From Paenibacillus phyllosphaerae (GTDB lineage Bacteria; Bacillota; Bacilli; Paenibacillales; Paenibacillaceae): a stretch of 40,810 nucleotides of DNA. The notes beneath the pieces are model-generated. The model made no database searches. It saw only the letters and a list, made by a program, of their open reading frames with translations, and was not told the DNA's origin. The translations under genes were made by a program, and so were the position numbers. Shown here piece after piece: positions 7,338 to 16,633 of the stretch. The stretch is from positions 18,160-58,969 of the forward strand of contig NZ_JACHXK010000030.1 of the NCBI RefSeq assembly GCF_014192105.1, written 5' to 3'. Numbering within the stretch: the first letter of the stretch is position 1; each line of letters opens with the position of its first letter.

Positions 7338-8207
7338 ATGAACCGGAGCTGGATTACGATTGCCATTATCGCGACATCCGTCGCAGGCACAAGCCTCTTG
7401 CTCGAGCGAATGAGCCGGACGGAGGCGGCCAGCGATCTGTCCGATCCGTATCTCGATCCTTATGCGATGACGATGAGCCATCAACATGCCGGTGCCGAAT
7501 CCGAGACGGAAGCGGAGAAGCGGATCGGCCTGTCGGTCAATTGGCCGGATGGAACGCCGCAGGCGGGACAACCGCAGCGTCTGAGATTGACCTTCGCCGA
7601 TCAGAACGCCGGTCCTATCGAGCATTTCGAGATCGTGAATGAAAAACAGCTCCACCTCATCGTAGTCAGCCACGATCTAGCGCAGTTCCAGCATGTGCAT
7701 CCCGAATATAAGGGTAACGGCGTGTTCGAGCTGCCGATTACGCTCGAGTCCGGCGGCGATTACAAGCTTTTCTCCGATTTCAAGCCAATGGGGTTAAACG
7801 AGCTTACCCGCTCCGCAGACTTTACCGTTGCCGGCACACCGGAACCGGCGGTACCGCTCGAAGCGAGCAAGACATTAACCGCGACCGTGGAAGGGATGCG
7901 GATCGAGCTTGAGTTCGGCCAGCAGCCGATGGCGCAGATGGCGACGACGATGACGTATTCGCTCTTCGATGCTAGCACGGGCGACCCCATTACGGACCTC
8001 GAGCTGTACCTCGGATCTGTCGGACATGTGGTCGCCATCGACGAAACCGCCAGCGATTTCATCCACGTCCATCCGCTCAACTGGGCAGCAACCGGGCCGC
8101 AGGCCGTATTCGCCATCACGTTCCCGAAGAGCGGCATGTACAAGTTGTGGGGGCAATTCCAGCGGGATGGCAAAGTATTCGTCGTCCCGTTCACGGTCCA
8201 AATTTGA
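7338..8207 (+). CDS. Secreted or membrane-anchored protein with two HVHP motifs, possible metal binding
   Basis: The 289-residue protein starts at ATG 7338 behind AAGGAGG; a longer upstream reading frame has no ribosome binding site. Residues 1-30 form a signal peptide or anchor (ITIAIIATSVAGTSLLL). A short His/Met stretch follows (AMTMSHQHAG, near 45-55). The rest looks like two beta-sandwich halves, each with an HVHP motif: FQHVHP (His119, His121) and FIHVHP (His243, His245), each within a predicted strand pair that ends in YKLFSDF or YKLWGQF. I do not recognise a firm family; YtkA/FixH-like domains are the closest I can recall. The paired His and Met residues and the nearby copper genes suggest copper binding outside the cell, but this is inference. 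Confidence 0.8.
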   Translation: MNRSWITIAIIATSVAGTSLLLERMSRTEAASDLSDPYLDPYAMTMSHQHAGAESETEAEKRIGLSVNWPDGTPQAGQPQRLRLTFADQNAGPIEHFEIVNEKQLHLIVVSHDLAQFQHVHPEYKGNGVFELPITLESGGDYKLFSDFKPMGLNELTRSADFTVAGTPEPAVPLEASKTLTATVEGMRIELEFGQQPMAQMATTMTYSLFDASTGDPITDLELYLGSVGHVVAIDETASDFIHVHPLNWAATGPQAVFAITFPKSGMYKLWGQFQRDGKVFVVPFTVQI

Positions 8208-8586
8208 TTGTTGACGATCTCGATTGAATCGTCGAGCCTGCCTATGCGGCGGCTGGCTTCCCTTCCGTACTGCTCGATCTTGATTCGTAAGCCTGTTTCC
8301 GTTAAGCGCGAAGCCTCCCCGCAGTTTAGTTGGAGCGGCTGGCCCGGCGCTTGGCGGCAGCAGGCTTTTTTTTCTTTTACCAAACGGTGCTGTACTATAC
8401 GAAAAATTTACCGAACCGTCCCTGAACTTTGATCTCCGCCTTACCTCCCCCTCCCTTTATCTTCACCCTCCTCTGTTAGATTAGTTAACAAGGAACGAAT
8501 GGGAATGAGGGATGCGATGTAACAAGAGAGTCAGCTTCTTGGCGCAAGGAACTGCAATTATTCCAATATTGATGTGGAGGGTGCCT
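8208..8586. other. Intergenic region before the amine oxidase gene
   Basis: This 379-base gap holds a run of eight T at 8366-8373 after a GC-rich stretch, possibly marking the end of the HVHP transcript, but I could not draw a convincing adjacent stem. Pyrimidine-rich sequence follows (8440-8475). No coding region with a ribosome binding site and no convincing promoter were found. Confidence 0.4.
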
Positions 8587-10599
8587 ATGATTAAGAAAAA
8601 GATTATCATTCCTGCCATTGCGCTGTCCGTCGCGGTGGCCTCGACAAGCTTCTTCCCCAGCTTGTTCAGCCAGGAGCTGAGCGCGGCGGAGATCGAGAAG
8701 ATCGTCTACCATCCGCTCAACCCGCTCACGCCGCAAGAAATCGAGAAGACGTCTTCCATTATCCGCGCCTCCCAGTATGGCAGCGAGGATATGTATTTCC
8801 CGGAGATTAAGCTAGAGGAACCGGACAAGAAAGCGGTATGGAATTGGGACGACACGGACGGTTCGACGCGGCTGCCGCGTCTAGCCACGTTCACCGCCAT
8901 CAAAGGGAATACGCCGTACGAAGGAACGGTCAATCTCGACCAGAACAAGATCGTCTATTGGAAGGAAGTTACCGAGGGCTGGCCGTTCTATACGGAATGG
9001 GGGCAGTCGGAAGCCATCGTCGAGAAGGACCCTGCAGCGGTCGCTGCGCTCGCCAAGCGGGGTTATACGGACTTAAGCAAAATCAAGTTCGCCGACGGAC
9101 CGCTTGGGGATTACGGTCCCGAACTGACGCCGAAAGGCTCGAGGCTCGCCATGTCTGTGCCTAGGCCGACAGTCGAAGGAGCCGTAAACAGCTTTGCCCA
9201 TCCGATGGACGGTCTTGCTTTCCTCGTCGATCTGAACGCCAAGAAAGTGCTCAAAATTTACGATTACGGGACGCCTCCGATTCCGACGGACCCGAACGAT
9301 TACAGCAAGGTCATCAAGAGCGACCGGACCGACCAGCTCAAGCCGCTCATTATTTCGCAGCCGCAGGGGGCCAGCTTCAACGTCAAGGGCTCGATCGTCG
9401 ATTGGCAGAACTGGAAGTTTCAATTCCGGCTCGATCCGCGCGTCGGTCCGATCATCTCGACCGTCTCCTACAACGACAACGGCACGAAGCGCAAAGTGAT
9501 GTATGAAGGTTACATGGGCGGCATGATGGTGCCGTACGGCGATCCGGATCCCGCTTGGCTGTACAAAATCTTCATGGATGCCGGCGAATACGGCGTCGGC
9601 CTCTCCACCCGCTCGCTAAATATCGGTTCGGACGTGCCGAAGAACGCGACTTTGTTCGATGCCGCGCTGAATACGACCGAAGGCAAAGCAACGGTCATTA
9701 AGAACGCTTTCGCCCTGTTCGAGCGTTACGCCGATCCGGAATGGTCGCATAACGGGGATGCCCGCGAGCGCCGCGAACTTGTCCTTCGCGCGATTGCCAC
9801 GATCGGCAACTATGACTACGTGCTCGACTGGGTCTTCCTGCAGAACGGCTCGGTCAAGATCATGACAGGCGCCACGGGCCTCGCCCAGATCAAAGCCGTC
9901 GAAAGCAAAACGATCCACGACAAAACGGCCGAAGAAGATACGCGCAACGGCGTGCTGGTCGACCAGAACATTGTAGCCCCGACGCACCAGCATATTTTCA
10001 GCTACCGCCTGGACCTGGATGTCGATGGCGAGAACAATACCGTGGGCGAGATTCTCCCGAAAGCGGTCACCGTGCCTGAGCCGGAATTCGCGCGCAGCGA
10101 GATGATCACGATCGACAAGACGTACAAGACCGAGCAGGAAGCCATTCAAAAATTCGATCCGGACAAAATCGTCCTCGTCACGAGCGAAGACAGCGAGAAC
10201 AGGCAAGGCTACACGACCGGCTATCAGGTCATGCCGTATGCCGGCGGCACGCATCCGTTCATGGAAGAGCCGCTGTTCACCAAGAACGACTATGTGCTGA
10301 AACGCGCCGAATTCATTAACAATCATATTTGGGTAACGCCGTACAAGAAGGATGAGCTGTACGCCGAAGGCAAATACACCACGCATAATACCGATACGGG
10401 CCTTGGCTTGTGGACGAAGAAGAACCGCAAGATCGAGAATACCGATACCGTCGTCTGGCTGACGACAGGCACGACCCACGTCATGCGGGCCGAGGAATTC
10501 CCGATCATGCCGACCGAATGGGTGACGGCGATGATCAAGCCGTTCAACTTCTTCGACGAAACGCCGACGCTCGACCTGGCAGCGCCGGTAACCGAGTAA
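8587..10599 (+). CDS. Secreted copper amine oxidase (primary-amine oxidase, TPQ type)
   Basis: The 670-residue protein oxidises primary amines to aldehydes, releasing ammonia and hydrogen peroxide, using copper and a self-made topaquinone. ATG 8587 is chosen because GGAGG lies 6 bases upstream and the product begins with a signal peptide (MIKKKIIIPAIALSVAVAST). Key residues are all present: the catalytic base Asp331 in MDAGEYGVG, the topaquinone precursor Tyr409 in TIGNYDYVLDW, and the copper ligands His467 and His469 (THQHIFSYRLDLDVDG) with His631 (TGTTHVMRAEEFP). Spacings agree with bacterial enzymes such as the Arthrobacter one. Most relatives are cytoplasmic or periplasmic; export in a Gram-positive would place it at the wall or outside. 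It is followed by a terminator, so it is probably monocistronic. Confidence 0.95.
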   Translation: MIKKKIIIPAIALSVAVASTSFFPSLFSQELSAAEIEKIVYHPLNPLTPQEIEKTSSIIRASQYGSEDMYFPEIKLEEPDKKAVWNWDDTDGSTRLPRLATFTAIKGNTPYEGTVNLDQNKIVYWKEVTEGWPFYTEWGQSEAIVEKDPAAVAALAKRGYTDLSKIKFADGPLGDYGPELTPKGSRLAMSVPRPTVEGAVNSFAHPMDGLAFLVDLNAKKVLKIYDYGTPPIPTDPNDYSKVIKSDRTDQLKPLIISQPQGASFNVKGSIVDWQNWKFQFRLDPRVGPIISTVSYNDNGTKRKVMYEGYMGGMMVPYGDPDPAWLYKIFMDAGEYGVGLSTRSLNIGSDVPKNATLFDAALNTTEGKATVIKNAFALFERYADPEWSHNGDARERRELVLRAIATIGNYDYVLDWVFLQNGSVKIMTGATGLAQIKAVESKTIHDKTAEEDTRNGVLVDQNIVAPTHQHIFSYRLDLDVDGENNTVGEILPKAVTVPEPEFARSEMITIDKTYKTEQEAIQKFDPDKIVLVTSEDSENRQGYTTGYQVMPYAGGTHPFMEEPLFTKNDYVLKRAEFINNHIWVTPYKKDELYAEGKYTTHNTDTGLGLWTKKNRKIENTDTVVWLTTGTTHVMRAEEFPIMPTEWVTAMIKPFNFFDETPTLDLAAPVTE

Positions 10600-10624
10600 T
10601 AGAATCATTCCCCAGACAACGAAG

Positions 10625-10669
10625 AAAAGACCGTCAAACATTGCCGCAAGGCAGGTCTGACGGTCTTTT
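10625..10669. terminator. Bidirectional terminator between amine oxidase and sensor kinase genes
   Basis: AAAAGACCGTCA (10625-10636) pairs perfectly with TGACGGTCTTTT (10658-10669). The T-run arms on both strands suit the two convergent genes that end on either side. Confidence 0.85.
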
Positions 10670-10711
10670 CGGTATGGGAGTTAGGAGCGGCTAGCGGCTT
10701 TGTTCTTATGA

Positions 10712-12886
10712 CTACTGCGCCAGGCGCTGCCTGCTGCTCGGCGCCTCCGCGATCGGAAGCACAAGCGTGAACGTGCAGCCGACGCCGCTTGGATTACGCT
10801 TCACGGTCAGCTCGCCGCCGTGGATGTCGGCGATTTCTTTGGCGATCGACAAGCCAAGACCGCTGCCGGGAATATGGCTGTTGCGCGACCGGTCCACCCG
10901 ATAGAACGATTGGAAGATGAGCGGCATTTCCTTCTCCGGAATACCGTTGCCGTTGTCCGTGACATGGTAACGAACCACCCCGCCATCTTGCTCGTAGCGC
11001 AGCGTAATCGGAGCGCTTGCGTCCGAATATTTGATCGCGTTCTCCAGCAGATTACCGATGACTCGCTCTATCATGTCTGCATCTCCGCTCAGCCAAGCCG
11101 AACCGCCAGATCGCTGGATGTGGAACGGACGGTTCTCGAGCGTCAGATAGGCCTTCCACTTCTCCGCCAGCTGCAGGAAGAAGCGCTCCGCATCCAGCTC
11201 GGCCATAACCGCTTTCGTCTGCCTCGTCTCGAGTAAGCTAAGCTCGGTCAGATGCTTGACGAACCGCGTGATCGTCTGAATGCCTTCGTATATGCGCTCT
11301 AGGAAAACGCTGGTCGACTGCGGCGGAATCGTCCCGTCTTGAATCGCTTCGATGTATCCGCGAATAAGCGTAATCGGCGTCTTCAGGTCATGGGAGATAT
11401 TCATGAACAATTCCTTGCGCCAATTCTCGATCCGCAGCAGTTCATCGACGCGCAGCTCAAGCTCCCGGTTCATCGCGCTCAGCTCCTCGGTGCGCAGCTC
11501 GACCTTATGCTCGAGCTGCTGGTTATGCTGAACCTGCTGCTCCATCAACTCGCGAATCTGGTCGGTCATCCGGTTAAAAGCGTGGAGCAGGCGATTGAAC
11601 TCGAGCGATCCGGTATCGTGCAGCTTCTGCGGGAACATCCCGCCGCCGACCTCCGTGAACGCATTCGTGAGCGACTGGACGGGCCGGACGATCTTGGCTC
11701 GCAGATAGAAGGCAAGCAAGATGCATATGCAGCTCGCAAGCCCGCCCAAGCCGGCCAGTTGGAAGAAAAGCTTCTTTTTCGTCGTCTCCGCGACCGCGCT
11801 TGTGGCGGAATAGACAGGCTCGAGCATTTTTTGCTCCGGCACGATATATCCCAGCACCCAGCTGGTCGCCGGGATCGTGCGGCTGAACACGGCCTGAGGT
11901 TTGCCGCCAAGCCGCATGCTGCGGAAGCTGTTGTCATACTGCGGGGCGAACAGGGTAGCAAGATCGAGCGTAGCAAGTTCTTCGCCGCCATGCTTCTGGG
12001 CCGCGATCAGTCCGGACTGCTGGTCGAGCAGCAACGCGTAGCCATCACCGCCGTGAAAGGACGTGTCGAGCACATTGCCGACGAATCGCTCGATCGTTAC
12101 ATCCGCCGCGACGACGCCTTTGAGCACACGGCGTTCATCGTATACCGGGGCGGTTGCGGTGAACATCCAGCCGCGCGGCGTAATGTCGTAATACGGCTCC
12201 GTCCAGATTACTCGCTCCTCACTAGGGGGCACATTCAGCGCTGCCGTATAGAACGGATACGAGGTGAGCGGCTTGATCCGCGGCTGAACGGGCGCCTCCG
12301 GCCCATCATATTCGGGATAAAAGAAAGAGCCGTCGAGCGGATGGATGTAATACATCGCCACGATGGTCGGATTGCGGGAGGTTGCCGACCGGAAAACCGG
12401 ATAGAGCGATTTGGCCAGCGACAGGTCATATGCCTGCACGGCGGTTGGCCGCTTCCGACCCGATTCGTCCCTGATCCCTACCGTCCCGAGACGCGGATCT
12501 GCCTTGTCGCTCGGTTCAACGAATCCCTTCCGCTGCGAATCGTAGACGAATGACAGCGGCTGCACGACCGGTTGATGGTCGGATCGGAAGATCGATTCCG
12601 CCATCGCCTTGGCCATGAGTACCGCGTCTTCCACTTTCCGCAGCTCCGCATTAATCGCCTTGGCCTGTTGCTCGATGTTCGTTTCGTACATGCGAATGTA
12701 ATTCTGCTCCGTAATCGCCGCGCTGCGCGCATTCATCTCGGTCAGCTGCGAACGCACCGTCTGCCCGGCCAGCGTGGAGAGCAGGAGCAGCGGTACCAAG
12801 GCCACGATAAGCATGCCCATGAGCAGCTGGAGCGCAAAAGCCCGCGGACGGCCCTTCCTGCTTCTAAACATGCGAAATCGGTTCAT
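10712..12886 (-). CDS. Membrane sensor histidine kinase with extracellular Cache-like domain
   Basis: The 724-residue kinase has a first membrane helix near 18-40, a large extracellular region (about 45-350) of Cache type that contains PTIVAMYYIHPLDGSFFYPE and AAPVYDERRVLKGVVAADV, a second membrane helix near 370-390, HAMP, a short coiled coil, HisKA with NISHDLKTPITLIRGY (phospho-accepting His499) and an ATPase domain with N box (NLLENAIKYS), G1 (DNGNGIPE) and G2 (GSGLGLSIAKEI). ATG 12886 overlaps the end of the upstream response regulator gene by 23 bases, so the two are translationally coupled. Cache kinases usually sense small ligands such as amines or carboxylates, which makes control of the neighbouring amine oxidase possible, but nothing in the sequence proves it. 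Confidence 0.92.
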   Translation of the reverse strand: MNRFRMFRSRKGRPRAFALQLLMGMLIVALVPLLLLSTLAGQTVRSQLTEMNARSAAITEQNYIRMYETNIEQQAKAINAELRKVEDAVLMAKAMAESIFRSDHQPVVQPLSFVYDSQRKGFVEPSDKADPRLGTVGIRDESGRKRPTAVQAYDLSLAKSLYPVFRSATSRNPTIVAMYYIHPLDGSFFYPEYDGPEAPVQPRIKPLTSYPFYTAALNVPPSEERVIWTEPYYDITPRGWMFTATAPVYDERRVLKGVVAADVTIERFVGNVLDTSFHGGDGYALLLDQQSGLIAAQKHGGEELATLDLATLFAPQYDNSFRSMRLGGKPQAVFSRTIPATSWVLGYIVPEQKMLEPVYSATSAVAETTKKKLFFQLAGLGGLASCICILLAFYLRAKIVRPVQSLTNAFTEVGGGMFPQKLHDTGSLEFNRLLHAFNRMTDQIRELMEQQVQHNQQLEHKVELRTEELSAMNRELELRVDELLRIENWRKELFMNISHDLKTPITLIRGYIEAIQDGTIPPQSTSVFLERIYEGIQTITRFVKHLTELSLLETRQTKAVMAELDAERFFLQLAEKWKAYLTLENRPFHIQRSGGSAWLSGDADMIERVIGNLLENAIKYSDASAPITLRYEQDGGVVRYHVTDNGNGIPEKEMPLIFQSFYRVDRSRNSHIPGSGLGLSIAKEIADIHGGELTVKRNPSGVGCTFTLVLPIAEAPSSRQRLAQ

Positions 12887-13601
12887 TGAATTTGTACCCG
12901 ATGCCGCGAATCGTCACGATGCGTGTCGGGTTGGCGGCCTCCCGCTCGATTTTTTTGCGCAGATGGCCGATGTGCACCTTCAACGTCTTCGTATCGACGC
13001 TGCTCTCATATCCCCACACATGGGTGAGCAGCCGTTCCGTGGTCAACACTTGCTTGCTGTTGCGCATCAGATAGGTGAGCAATTGGAACTCCTTGGCCGA
13101 TAGATCGACCTTCTTGCCGTCTATGTATAGTTCATGGGCATCGGTATATAGCCGAATATGTTCGGTCGCAATGACAGCGGGGTCTGGCAGGGGCGGGACT
13201 GCGGCGCTGGCTTGGCTTACCTTGCTGGTTACGATCCGATTGCGGCGCAGGTGGGCTTTGATGCGGGCAACCAGCTCAATGGGGCTGAACGGCTTGCTCA
13301 TATAATCATCGGCGCCGACGCTTAAGCCCACGACTTTGTCAATCTCGGAATCCCTGCACGTCAAGAAGACGATCGGGACGTCGGTTCTCTGGCGAAGCGC
13401 GGCGCATAGTTCATATCCGTCAATATCAGGCAGGAAGACGTCCAATACGATAAGCGAGGGCTGCTCGCGCTCCAATACCTGGATCGCCTGGTGGCCGCTC
13501 GTTACGCTACGGTGCAGGAAGCCGTCCTTGGCCAAATACATCCCTACCAACTCTCCGATACGCGCCTCATCGTCTACGGTCAAGATCAGTTCACCCGGCA
13601 T
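12864..13601 (-). CDS. OmpR/PhoB-family response regulator
   Basis: The 245-residue regulator starts at ATG 13601 (MPGELILTVDDEARIG) behind GGAAGG; the frame continues upstream but has no ribosome binding site there. The receiver domain has the acidic pair at residues 10-11, phospho-acceptor Asp54 (SLIVLDVFLPDIDG), the T switch in VFLTCRDSE and Lys in DDYMSKPFS. A C-terminal winged helix (about 145-240) shows HVWGYESSVDTKTLKVHIGH and IVTIRGIGYKF. It is the first gene of a two-gene operon with the Cache kinase and is its likely partner. Confidence 0.95.
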   Translation of the reverse strand: MPGELILTVDDEARIGELVGMYLAKDGFLHRSVTSGHQAIQVLEREQPSLIVLDVFLPDIDGYELCAALRQRTDVPIVFLTCRDSEIDKVVGLSVGADDYMSKPFSPIELVARIKAHLRRNRIVTSKVSQASAAVPPLPDPAVIATEHIRLYTDAHELYIDGKKVDLSAKEFQLLTYLMRNSKQVLTTERLLTHVWGYESSVDTKTLKVHIGHLRKKIEREAANPTRIVTIRGIGYKFNEPISHV

Positions 13602-13802
13602 AATCCCACACCTTCCATTCCTCGAAATGGGTAATGAAACAGTCGGTCCATGCGGCTGCACGCCAAGTCTTGCGACTTGAAACGAGAAACCGATGACCAT
13701 GCTCGCGGCAGTCCCGCTGCAAGCTCTTCATTAACTATAAGCTCCGACTCGAGAAACAGGCAATATCTATGTCAGGTAAGTTTACACACCCATAACGCAA
13801 TC

Positions 13803-13832
13803 TAGCCCTGCATCCGACGAGGATGAGGGCTA
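13803..13832. other. Strong hairpin without T-run between the binding protein and regulator genes
   Basis: TAGCCCTGCATCC (13803-13815) pairs with GGATGAGGGCTA (13821-13832) with one G/A mismatch and a five-base loop. Neither strand has a clear T-run after it. It lies about 50 bases past the stop of the binding-protein gene and may help end or protect that transcript. The sequence TGTCTATTCC is also repeated at about 13842 and 13877. Confidence 0.5.
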
Positions 13833-13879
13833 AATAGGCTTTGTCTATTCCCATATATGCGGTTATGGCAGCACAGTGT

Positions 13880-15109
13880 CTATTCCAACAGGCGAGACCA
13901 TGACTCTTCAATGTTCGTAACGCCTTGCTGGACCGTTAGCCTCTGAAGGAGCATGGCGTTCAGATTCGGGGTGAAATCCATGAACAGCTTCGCGCCTTCG
14001 GGAATCACCGGACGCGCCTTGGCCTTATCCAGCGGTTCCTTGAATCCTTGGACCATCTTATCGTTCGACAGTCTTTCATCTCGGTAGGCAGCCGATTGCG
14101 TCGGCAGCGTCTTGAATTTGCGGCTCTGCAGCACCTGCGTCTCGGTATTGGTCAAGTAAGCGATGAGCGTCAAGCTTTCTCGCGGATGCTTGGAGTACTT
14201 ATTGATGACGAAGCTATGTCCCCCGATCGGCGACCCTTGCCCCTCAGGCCCTTTCGGGATGGGCGCGATGCCCAGGTAATCGGTCTGCTTGAATTCCTTG
14301 CCGTTCATGAGGTCTACCATTGCCCAAGGTCCATTGAAGATCATCGCGACTTTACCGTTCACGAAATCACTCATCATGCGATTATACCAGTCCGCGAAAT
14401 CGGCATACGGCTGGGTCACGCCTTCCTGCCTCAGCCGAACCATAAATGACAAAGCGCGCTGCGATTCCTCGGACGCGATGAGGATCTTGCCGTCCTCGCT
14501 CACCATGCCGCCTCCGAATGCCCATAGATAGGGAAGCGCGTAGTAGGAATCATCCGGCATAAACAAGCCGTAATGCCCGTTGCTCGTCAATGCCTTCGCC
14601 ATGGTCAGCATGTCGTCCATCGTGTCAGGAGGCTTGGTAAAGCCCGCTTCGCTCAGCAGTCTTTTGTTATACAGCAACGCCGGCACTTCGATAACCGAAG
14701 GCAGCCCGTACAATTTCCCCTGGTAACGGAGCGGCGTGAGCGTCGAAGGAATATAACCGGATAGCGCGTCTGCGTCAGCCAGTTGATTCAATGGATAAAT
14801 AATATCCAGTTCCGCATATTCCGGAACCCACGTATTGTCCGCACGGAAGATGTCTACCGATTGATCGCCGAGCACGGCCGTTTTGAATTCGCTTGTGGCA
14901 AAAGGAAACGTGTGCTGCTCGACCTTCACTCGAATCGTCGGATTCGCCTTCGAGAAGGCCTCGATCCTTTTCTTCAAGAATTCCGTCTCTTCGCTGGAAT
15001 TCGTCGTCCAGAACGACAAGAGCACCGGCTCGTCCGCCGAACCCTTGCCCGTACAGGAACTAAGCATAAGCGCAACAAGCAGCAGGATTGCAAGAATACG
15101 TATGTTCAT
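13880..15109 (-). CDS. Extracellular solute-binding lipoprotein (family 1, sugar-type)
   Basis: The 409-residue protein starts at ATG 15109 (MNIRILAILLLVALMLSSC), where LSSC is a lipobox, so the mature form is lipid-anchored outside the membrane. It has the family 1 binding-protein layout: LSFWTTNSSEETEFLKKRIE with IRVKVEQHTFPF, DIFRADNTWVPEYAELDII, LPSVIEVPALLYNKRLLSEAG, and GKVAMIFNGPWAM followed by IGGHSFVINKYSKHP. Family members deliver sugars or other solutes to ABC permeases. No permease or ATPase for such a system is next to it. Instead its ATG overlaps the stop of the diguanylate cyclase by the 4 bases ATGA, so the two are translated together. I infer a sensing role with the cyclase rather than plain uptake. 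Confidence 0.9.
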   Translation of the reverse strand: MNIRILAILLLVALMLSSCTGKGSADEPVLLSFWTTNSSEETEFLKKRIEAFSKANPTIRVKVEQHTFPFATSEFKTAVLGDQSVDIFRADNTWVPEYAELDIIYPLNQLADADALSGYIPSTLTPLRYQGKLYGLPSVIEVPALLYNKRLLSEAGFTKPPDTMDDMLTMAKALTSNGHYGLFMPDDSYYALPYLWAFGGGMVSEDGKILIASEESQRALSFMVRLRQEGVTQPYADFADWYNRMMSDFVNGKVAMIFNGPWAMVDLMNGKEFKQTDYLGIAPIPKGPEGQGSPIGGHSFVINKYSKHPRESLTLIAYLTNTETQVLQSRKFKTLPTQSAAYRDERLSNDKMVQGFKEPLDKAKARPVIPEGAKLFMDFTPNLNAMLLQRLTVQQGVTNIEESWSRLLE

Positions 15110-16476
15110 CGCGCAGCGTCCCCGTCTTGCGATTGAACGCCGCGTCCGTAGACGCAAATGCGGTCTCTCCCCGTTTCTTTCGCTTCGTATAGCGCTTCAT
15201 CCGTTTCCTTCAGCAGATCTTTCGGAGTATGGGCTCTGTCTGCCGCGGTCGAAGCAACCCCGATGCTAACGGTGACATAATCGCTCACTTCCGACTTCTC
15301 ATGCGGGATCGCCCTCTGGGCGAGCGCCTGCTTGAAGCTCGCAGCCATCTGGACCGCCTCGTCCGCCGTCTGATTCGGGAGCAGCACGATGAATTCCTCC
15401 CCGCCATAACGAGCGGCCAAGCCATAAGGCCCTACTTGTTCTTGGAGAATTCCTGCTACCTGCCTCAGGCATTCATCCCCTTCTTGATGCCCGTAGAAGT
15501 CGTTATAGCGTTTGAAATAGTCGATATCGAACAAAATGAGCGAGATTGGCTTGGCATTGCCTGCCGGCTGGCTCCATTCTCTCTCGATCGTTTCGTCATA
15601 ACAGCGGCGATTCGGAATGCCCGTAAGGCCATCCCTTGTCGACAGATGCTGAAGGGATTGGTTCGAGTCGATCACGCTCCGCAGCGAGTGCGTCATCCGG
15701 TTGAACGCCTGGGCCAAATCTTGCAGTTCGTCGCGCCCATTGAACGCCAGATCCGGCACCTGCAGATCGCCTTCCGCGACCATTTGGGCCGAGCCTTTGA
15801 GGCGTTGAATCCGTTCAACCAGGTAGTTGGATAGGAAATAAGCCACCCCCAGCGACAACACAATCGCAAAGGATGCCACCGAGTAGTCCGCCCATTGAAT
15901 GATTCGGCCGCTGCTTCGGATTTCGCCGTTGTACCGGAGGAGCCTCGCTTGTTCCGTCTTGAAGAACGCATGAAGGGCGAACGCGATCGGATCGAAGCTG
16001 TCCTTCGTGTAATTCTCTTGCGCCTGTTCGGTATTGCCTTGTTTCTTAAGCGCCATGATCTGCTGCTTCTTCTTCACGAATGCGGCCCACTTGCGCTTGA
16101 AGTTCGCGATCTGAATGCTTCCTTCCGGATCAGTCGTTATCGCGGACAGGAGCGCCAATTCGCTCCCTACGTATTGGACGTTCGAGCGGAACTGGGACTC
16201 AAAGTCTTCCTCCACATAGAGCGGCGCGAGCAAATAATGGGCTCCATTGTCATTAGCGGTACGGGCGAACAAATTCAGCCGCTGGATGACTTCCATCCGC
16301 TCTTCCGTTGCCGTGCTTTCGATCGTTAATTCGATCATTCGCTGGGATAAGATCGTGGATAACACAACGGTAATCACAAATAGGACGATAATTGCACTAA
16401 ACCCGATGTAAAGCTTCTTGCGCAGTGTAAAAACCAAATTCGTTAGCCTCCGAATCTTAGATGTCCATGAACCCAT
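15106..16476 (-). CDS. Membrane diguanylate cyclase (GGEEF) with four-helix extracellular sensor and HAMP
   Basis: The 456-residue protein starts at ATG 16476 (MGSWTSKIRRLTNLVF) with AGGAT about 8 bases upstream. It has a membrane helix near 22-42, an extracellular helical sensor (about 45-200), a second membrane helix near 206-224 and HAMP (about 225-280, ending DELQDLAQAFNRMTHSLRS). The catalytic domain has DGLTGIPNRR, the metal-binding FDIDYFKRYND and the active site GGEEF at 358-362. The product is cyclic-di-GMP. No RxxD inhibitory site is seen at the usual place just before GGEEF (the residues there are GPYGLAARY), so product inhibition is probably absent. Its stop overlaps the start of the solute-binding lipoprotein gene. 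Confidence 0.92.
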   Translation of the reverse strand: MGSWTSKIRRLTNLVFTLRKKLYIGFSAIIVLFVITVVLSTILSQRMIELTIESTATEERMEVIQRLNLFARTANDNGAHYLLAPLYVEEDFESQFRSNVQYVGSELALLSAITTDPEGSIQIANFKRKWAAFVKKKQQIMALKKQGNTEQAQENYTKDSFDPIAFALHAFFKTEQARLLRYNGEIRSSGRIIQWADYSVASFAIVLSLGVAYFLSNYLVERIQRLKGSAQMVAEGDLQVPDLAFNGRDELQDLAQAFNRMTHSLRSVIDSNQSLQHLSTRDGLTGIPNRRCYDETIEREWSQPAGNAKPISLILFDIDYFKRYNDFYGHQEGDECLRQVAGILQEQVGPYGLAARYGGEEFIVLLPNQTADEAVQMAASFKQALAQRAIPHEKSEVSDYVTVSIGVASTAADRAHTPKDLLKETDEALYEAKETGRDRICVYGRGVQSQDGDAAR

Positions 16477-16633
16477 TAAATCATCCTGCGCGGATATTGT
16501 CGAATCAAGTTCCAGTTTTATGTAATATAACCCAGAGGAGGGTATTTTAACCTTGGGGTCTCGCCTCCCTAAATCGCCTGCTGACTCTCGCTTGACGTCC
16601 ACTTCGTGTACACACTTACCTTTAAGAACGAGT

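Noticed and set aside
8208..8383. Terminator after the HVHP gene based on a run of eight T
   Set aside because: No adjacent stem of useful length could be drawn, so it is mentioned only in the gap description.
9616..10641. Long minus-strand frame of 341 codons opposite the amine oxidase
   Set aside because: The plus strand encodes the complete enzyme with all catalytic residues; the opposite frame is an Arg/His-rich shadow.
11339..12553. Plus-strand frame of 404 codons opposite the Cache kinase
   Set aside because: The composition is Arg/His-rich and no start site is present; the kinase on the minus strand is convincing.
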